A program made the translations under genes and the position numbers. A model generated the notes under the pieces. The model did no database searches. It was not told the DNA's origin and worked only from the letters and a program-made list of their open reading frames with translations. Of a stretch of DNA of 10,520 bases, positions 6,758 to 10,520 are shown piece by piece. The first letter of the stretch is position 1, and each line of letters begins with the position of its first letter. Source of the stretch: Physocladia obscura (lineage: Eukaryota; Chytridiomycota; Chytridiomycetes; Chytridiales; Chytriomycetaceae); the NCBI GenBank assembly GCA_027596945.1, contig JADGJH010000925.1, forward strand, positions 2,603-13,122, in the 5' to 3' direction.

Positions 6758-9591
6758 ATGTTCTTGTTGAAAAGTGTACGTTCTTTCTACCAAAGTATAC
6801 AGCTATTTGAGCCAAACAATTATGCCCTGACTTACAAAGGGCTGTTCATCCCTTGTAAGAGAAGAAGTAGAACTGTTGTAAACAGATTGAAGCTTCCTTG
6901 TAATGAAAAGGAGCACAAGATGTTGCAAGCACACATTGCAAATCTTATACGAAACAATAAAGCAACAATTATTGGAAACTATATTCTAAAGCTGGACAAC
7001 ACATTCATCAAGAAAACTGACAAGACAATGAAGCAACTTCAAAACGGGGGGTATGGATGTTGTTCACAATGTTTTGAAGAAGGAGGCCAGATTCACCTGA
7101 TCCATCAAGAAAGGAGCAACAAATGGACATTTTAATGAAAAGAAAGAGGCCAAATGTCCCGTTTGATGCTCAAAAAGAAAGACACATTGAATATTTGTTG
7201 TACTATCTTCCAACTCTCTTCTCACAGAGAGTAATTGTGACTTATGAATTCAAGTATGTGATTCATTATGGAGATTACAATTATGAAGACAGCAAAACAG
7301 GCATCATTCTGGATATTCCTGACCATTTGATTGAACAACACCTTGACACTCTGACAAAAGAATATGCTCAGAGGCAGCCTTACGATTGTGATATTTTAGA
7401 AATTGATTATACTACTCAACCAGTTCCACATCAACAAGCAGCTTTATTGGAACAAAGAATGTTTGGGACTGTTTTAAACTATCACCATTTAAACCTTGCA
7501 CCAAACTTTACCAATGAAAACATTTGTGTTCATCAACATTTATTAGACACGTATTCAAAACACATTAAAGGAATAACTTTCAATGGTTTAAAAGGTATCT
7601 TTGAAGAAGACGAGATTGATACTGGAATAACAACAAATCAAGTAGTTTGATTCTATGAAAAGTATGGAATTAGCTTGTATGCAATGGATTTAGAGTTTGA
7701 GATTTTCTGCCAACATGTCCCCAAAGTCAGAAATCACTATGTCCCATGCTTGATTTACATTGTAGACCACATGTATTCTGTATTAGAAGAGGAGCTTAGA
7801 AGGAGTATTGTTGCATCTGAGAAGACAAAGGGCACCAACAATTCAAGAGTCTTTAAGCTAAAAGAGAAGCAAGTGAATACTTTTGATAGAACAATCAAAA
7901 CTCTATTAAATGTTCCATATGAAACTCTAAGTCAACTTGAAAACTGTATGTTGTTTATACTAATAGAGAAGACCTTTCAGATTTGGTTGTATATTTGACA
8001 CAGACTGAACAAACTGTATACAAGACACGAGGTAATGGCAGGCATATATTTCGAATTGAATATAAGAACAACGTCATTATTAAAGTCAACAAGCACTATC
8101 AAGAGTCATTGTCAGTATCAAAAGCATTAACAATTCCTTTTAGAAACCAAAACCTCATCAGTTTGGTCTTAGAGGCCTTCCAAATATACAAGGGTGATGA
8201 CTTTATAGAGAGCACATTCAATCGAGTGACTCAATCTGTTTTCTCCAACTGTGTCAAGGGAGCAATCATTGATACATTTTATGAACCATCAGAATTGGCT
8301 GATTTAAAGAGTTTCGATATTCAAAAATGCCATACAGCATGTTTAACTATCAAGAATGAAATGCCTTGGTCTGTGTTTAGCATTTTTGATGAAGTCAAGC
8401 CGTACTCTGGTAAATTGAGAACTGGATTCTATTATGTTGAAACTGAGAATACGTTTCCACTAAGAGGAACTCGTTGGTATTCAGCACCCATACTCTGATA
8501 TTGTCAAATGATTGGAGTGCCACTCAAGATTGTATATGAAATTATCCCAAGTAAGACTCTCAAAGCAGACTACTTCAATGATTTTGTAAAGAGAATATAT
8601 GACAAGAATAGCGATAATGCAAAGCTAATGATTAATTGTTTTGTTGGATGCTTGAACAAAAGAAGCGATAAAAAGCAGACAGATAGGTTTACAATGAGTT
8701 TGAATGATGCAGTTCAATACTTTTTCTCAAACAAAAATACAGTGTATTCATGGATCTCACAAGACCCTAAATTGTATCACATTTCCATAAAAAATGACAC
8801 TCTAAAGCATTTCAACACAATTCCAATATACTGGCAGGTGATTGATAATGGCAATATGATGTTGCATCAATTAGCAATGAAAATGGTAGAATTGTCAAGC
8901 TAAAGACTGATTGTGTGGTAGTTGAGGATGGCAATGATGATAGGCAATTATCATATAGAAGCATTACCAAAAGAGTACAAAGTATCCAAGGCATTCAAGA
9001 GCACATATGCGTTTCAGCTTGAGAATAAAGACTGGATTCCAACAGAAAATAGATTAGAGCATCAGTTATTAACTGGAATTGCAGGTACAGGGAAGTCAAC
9101 AGACGTCAGAGAAACCATTAAAGAACTGGAGCCTGGTTTGTTTGTACTATTAGCAAGTACAAACAAGGCAGCAAGATTGATAAATGGTCAGACAGTCCAC
9201 CATTTCTTTCATATATGACAAGTGCAACTTGAAGGAAGTGGTAAAGGCAGCCAGCAGATATCAATACATTTTCATTGATAAAATTGGCATGCTGAGAGCA
9301 ACAATTTATGAAATCTTGTATTATGTGAAGCTGCAAACAAAAGTCAAGTTTGTGTTAGTTTGTGACTATAAACAGTTGGGAGGCATAGAGAAAAACAACT
9401 GGAAATATGATTACCTCAGTACCCTAGCATTAAAGAAACTGATTGATTACAGTATAACAGAGCTCTTGATTAATCACCATTCAGACAACTCAGTAACAGT
9501 GCTATTTGACATTGTGCACACATTGAATCCAAGTGACTTTGACAATGAGCACATGTTTACTCAAGTATCTCAACAATCTTCTCTTTGTTGA
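6758..9591 (+). pseudogene. Family-B DNA polymerase fused to SF1 (Pif1/RecD-like) helicase, degraded
   Basis: One intronless coding region spans several frames. The N-terminal part (6758-7650) has no recognised motif. From about 7651 the sequence (EKYGISLYAMDLEFEIF, then HYVPCLIYIVDHMY) resembles polymerase-helicase proteins I associate with fungal and virus-like elements. Polymerase motif A is SFDIQKCHTACL (about 8310-8345). Motif B is KLMINCFVGC (8622-8651). Motif C is KTDCVVV (8903-8923) in another frame, with a single Asp. The helicase follows: Walker A GIAGTGKST (9075-9101), an ASTNKAA segment and TVHHFF, then Walker B FIDKIGM (9271-9291) and CDYKQLGG. The Walker B Glu is replaced by Lys and LPP by LGG. 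Helicase motifs IV-VI are absent. Frame shifts lie near 7080, 7945, 8876, 8945 and 9205; in-frame TGAs are at 7648 and 8496. It would replicate the element, and pairing with TIRs suggests protein-primed replication. The copy is clearly non-functional. Confidence 0.85.
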
Positions 9592-9988
9592 ATTCCTTCT
9601 TGAGATGATGGTAGAGTCTCTTCTAGATAGCTGGCTGGTTGTGATGGAGTCCTTTGCAGAGGTTTGAGTTGCCTTTCATCAAGTCTTGTTTGATTTGCTG
9701 AATCCTCTTTTTATTGTCACCACTGCTCTTCTTTCTTAGATAATAGACAAGTATATTGTCGACAAGAAACAAGTCACTATCAGTCTCATAGCATTCATTT
9801 CCATCCATTAATTGTTTTATTTTATCCAGTAATGAATGTTTTATATCAATCACCGACAGCTTCTCGAAATCAGGGTCTGTTGCCTCTCTCAGCTCTGATT
9901 AAAGTCTCTTGACAGTCTCTTCTAACTCATTGATTCATTCCTTCATTGATTGGTTAATGTTGACTCTTGTTGGATTGATCATTTTCAT
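9557..9988 (-). pseudogene. Right-arm coiled-coil-like element gene with in-frame stops
   Basis: Reading from ATG 9988 on the minus strand, one frame stays protein-like for 432 nt despite three stops: TGA at 9937, TAA at 9901 and TAG at 9625. It contains INELEETVKRL, PDFEKLSVIDIKHSLLDKIK, SDLFLVDNILVYYLRKK and KRIQQIKQDLMKG. After the TAG it continues as KRLYHHLKKEFNKEKIVEIL and stops at TAA 9559-9557. The composition is Lys/Leu/Glu-rich and helical. The ATG directly follows the TAG that ends the ORF at 9989-10186, in the same frame, so both could be one original gene with four nonsense mutations (about 209 codons). Its 3' end overlaps the polymerase-helicase region by 35 bp. No family is recognised. 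Confidence 0.6.
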
Positions 9989-10186
9989 CTATTTATCAGG
10001 TACTTCAATAATGACAGGCTCGTTTGAACTGAAATAAGGTATGCCTACTTTTGAAAGAGTTGTATTGATTTTACGTTCTTGTACCTCATAAGTGTGTTCA
10101 TTACGTGGGTCCTTGTAGATTGTTCCAATAGGAAGTGTCTTCAAGAATCGATTTCTCACAGTTGTGGATGGAATTGTGACAGTCAT
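9989..10186 (-). CDS. Small 65-aa right-arm ORF (or N-terminal part of a longer broken gene)
   Basis: ATG 10186 opens a 65-codon ORF (MTVTIPSTTVRNRFLKTLP, then GTIYKDPRNEHTYEV and a C-terminal VIIEVPDK) ending in TAG at 9991-9989. The ATG is preceded by an A/T box like the one before the polymerase, and 92 nt further upstream by the CAAAAATCCGGC motif at the TIR's inner end. This supports 10186 as the true start; the open frame extends further upstream to 10333, into the TIR, without an ATG that fits. The sequence looks like a small beta-rich domain. The next codon after the stop is an in-frame ATG that opens further protein-like sequence, so the TAG may be a nonsense mutation. The function is unknown. 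Confidence 0.55.
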   Translation of the reverse strand: MTVTIPSTTVRNRFLKTLPIGTIYKDPRNEHTYEVQERKINTTLSKVGIPYFSSNEPVIIEVPDK

Positions 10187-10213
10187 AGTTTTATTATAAT
10201 AAAAGAAAATAAT
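10187..10213 (-). promoter_or_regulatory. A/T box immediately before the right-arm ATG
   Basis: On the minus strand, TTATTTTCTTTTATTATAAT and a few A-rich bases lead directly into the ATG at 10186. Thirteen of its first 14 bases match the run before the polymerase ATG at 6758. Confidence 0.5.
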
Positions 10214-10269
10214 TTTATGTAAATATCGTTCAATTGAAATTAAAATAGTCGTTGATGTAATGTGTCTAT

Positions 10270-10520
10270 TTTTAGTACAAAAATCCGGCTGTGCGGACTT
10301 TTTCTTTGACCTCAGAACACACATTACATTCAAACGAACACACCGTTTTCAGCGACTCTTCTCCCTAACATAAATTACAATACCTCCACTAACTCCCAGT
10401 GAACACTCTTCACGCCATTCAAAGTTGAGTTGATTTATCACTTGCCGTAGTTGGATTCTCATCAATTCAAATATTTATTACAGAAGCTCCACAGAAAAGT
10501 GTGTGTGGGCTGTACAGCAG
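10270..10520 (-). repeat. Right terminal inverted repeat (reaches the window edge)
   Basis: It is the reverse complement of the left repeat at 2868-3343, with one copy of the 110-bp unit instead of three. The outer 103 nt align without gaps; inner blocks AGTCGCTGAAAACGGTGTGTT and CAAAGAAAAAGTCC are also shared. The repeat is still matching at base 10520, so it may continue beyond the window. Confidence 0.9.
10278..10289 (+). promoter_or_regulatory. CAAAAATCCGGC motif, right TIR copy
   Basis: This copy is identical to 6658-6669. It is followed by TGTGCGGACTTTTT, so AAAAATCCG and CGGACTTTTT can form an imperfect hairpin. It is 92 nt upstream of the minus-strand ATG at 10186. Confidence 0.55.

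Larger units (their letters stand above)
2868..10520. mobile_element. Decayed TIR-bounded DNA element with polymerase-helicase and nuclease-like genes
   Basis: The left terminal repeat (2868-3343) and the reverse complement of the right end (10520-10270) align. The first 103 nt match without gaps at about 85% identity, starting CTACTATACAGCC on the left and CTGCTGTACAGCC on the right. Between them lie four gene regions in a plus, minus, plus, minus order. One region encodes a family-B polymerase joined to an SF1 helicase. This combination of long TIRs and an encoded replicative polymerase is known from Polinton/Maverick-type elements, adenoviruses and linear plasmids. However, no capsid, protease, packaging ATPase or retroviral-type integrase was recognised, so membership of those groups is not shown. 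Multiple stops and frameshifts indicate an old, inactive copy. The right boundary and any target-site duplication lie outside the window. Confidence 0.8.

Noticed and set aside
8901..8903. TAA at 8901-8903 as a nonsense mutation in the polymerase
   Set aside because: The protein-like reading leaves this frame at about 8876 and continues through motif C (KTDCVVV) in another frame, so this TAA lies in the wrong frame.
6758..9591. Introns in place of frameshifts in the polymerase-helicase region
   Set aside because: The frames change within a few bases with no lost sequence and no GT-AG pair; conserved motifs continue directly across the breaks.
2868..10520. Helitron, or a standard LTR or LINE element
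   Set aside because: Long inverted rather than direct terminal repeats, and no Rep HUH, reverse transcriptase or RNase H motif was seen.

Overview
The window looks like nuclear DNA of a eukaryote with a compact, intron-bearing genome. It shows short GT-AG introns of about 45-150 nt with CTRAY-like branch points, genes about 100 bp apart, an AATAAA signal and long A/T homopolymers. An early-diverging fungus would fit, because the polymerase-helicase described below resembles, from memory, proteins multiplied in Mucoromycota-type genomes. That placement is an inference.

Left part (1-2867): one apparently intact host gene lies on the minus strand (five exons, four phase-0 introns, 609 aa). It encodes an LRR/tropomodulin-like N-terminus, a long acidic repeat-bearing middle and a C-terminal membrane anchor. 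Just upstream, in the same orientation, is the 3' end of a second gene. It carries a frameshift and an in-frame stop, and its upstream side ends where a terminal inverted repeat begins.

Right part (2868-10520): nearly all of this is one decayed mobile element of at least 7.65 kb, bounded by long terminal inverted repeats (about 476 bp left, 251 bp right). The right repeat runs to the last base of the window, so the outer right boundary and any target-site duplication are not visible. The element carries four gene regions, arranged as two convergent pairs. (1) A plus-strand gene of about 11 exons (3356-5998), with an HNH-like zinc-binding segment and two near-duplicate 123-nt introns. (2) A minus-strand Ser/Thr/Gln-rich gene (5945-6582). 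(3) A plus-strand intronless gene (6758-9591) encoding a family-B DNA polymerase joined to an SF1 helicase. (4) A minus-strand gene or gene pair (9557-10186). All except the first 65-codon ORF of the right arm are broken by frameshifts or stops. Convergent partners overlap at their 3' ends. The 175-bp divergent intergenic region holds two palindromes and a 12-nt motif that recurs at the inner end of both terminal repeats.

Together this suggests a virus-like or Polinton-like self-replicating DNA transposon that does not match a class I can name. It has terminal repeats, its own replicative polymerase-helicase, and a spliced nuclease-like gene that could be the integration enzyme. No capsid gene, DDE transposase, retroviral-type integrase or reverse transcriptase was recognised. 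No tRNA, rRNA or CRISPR was seen.
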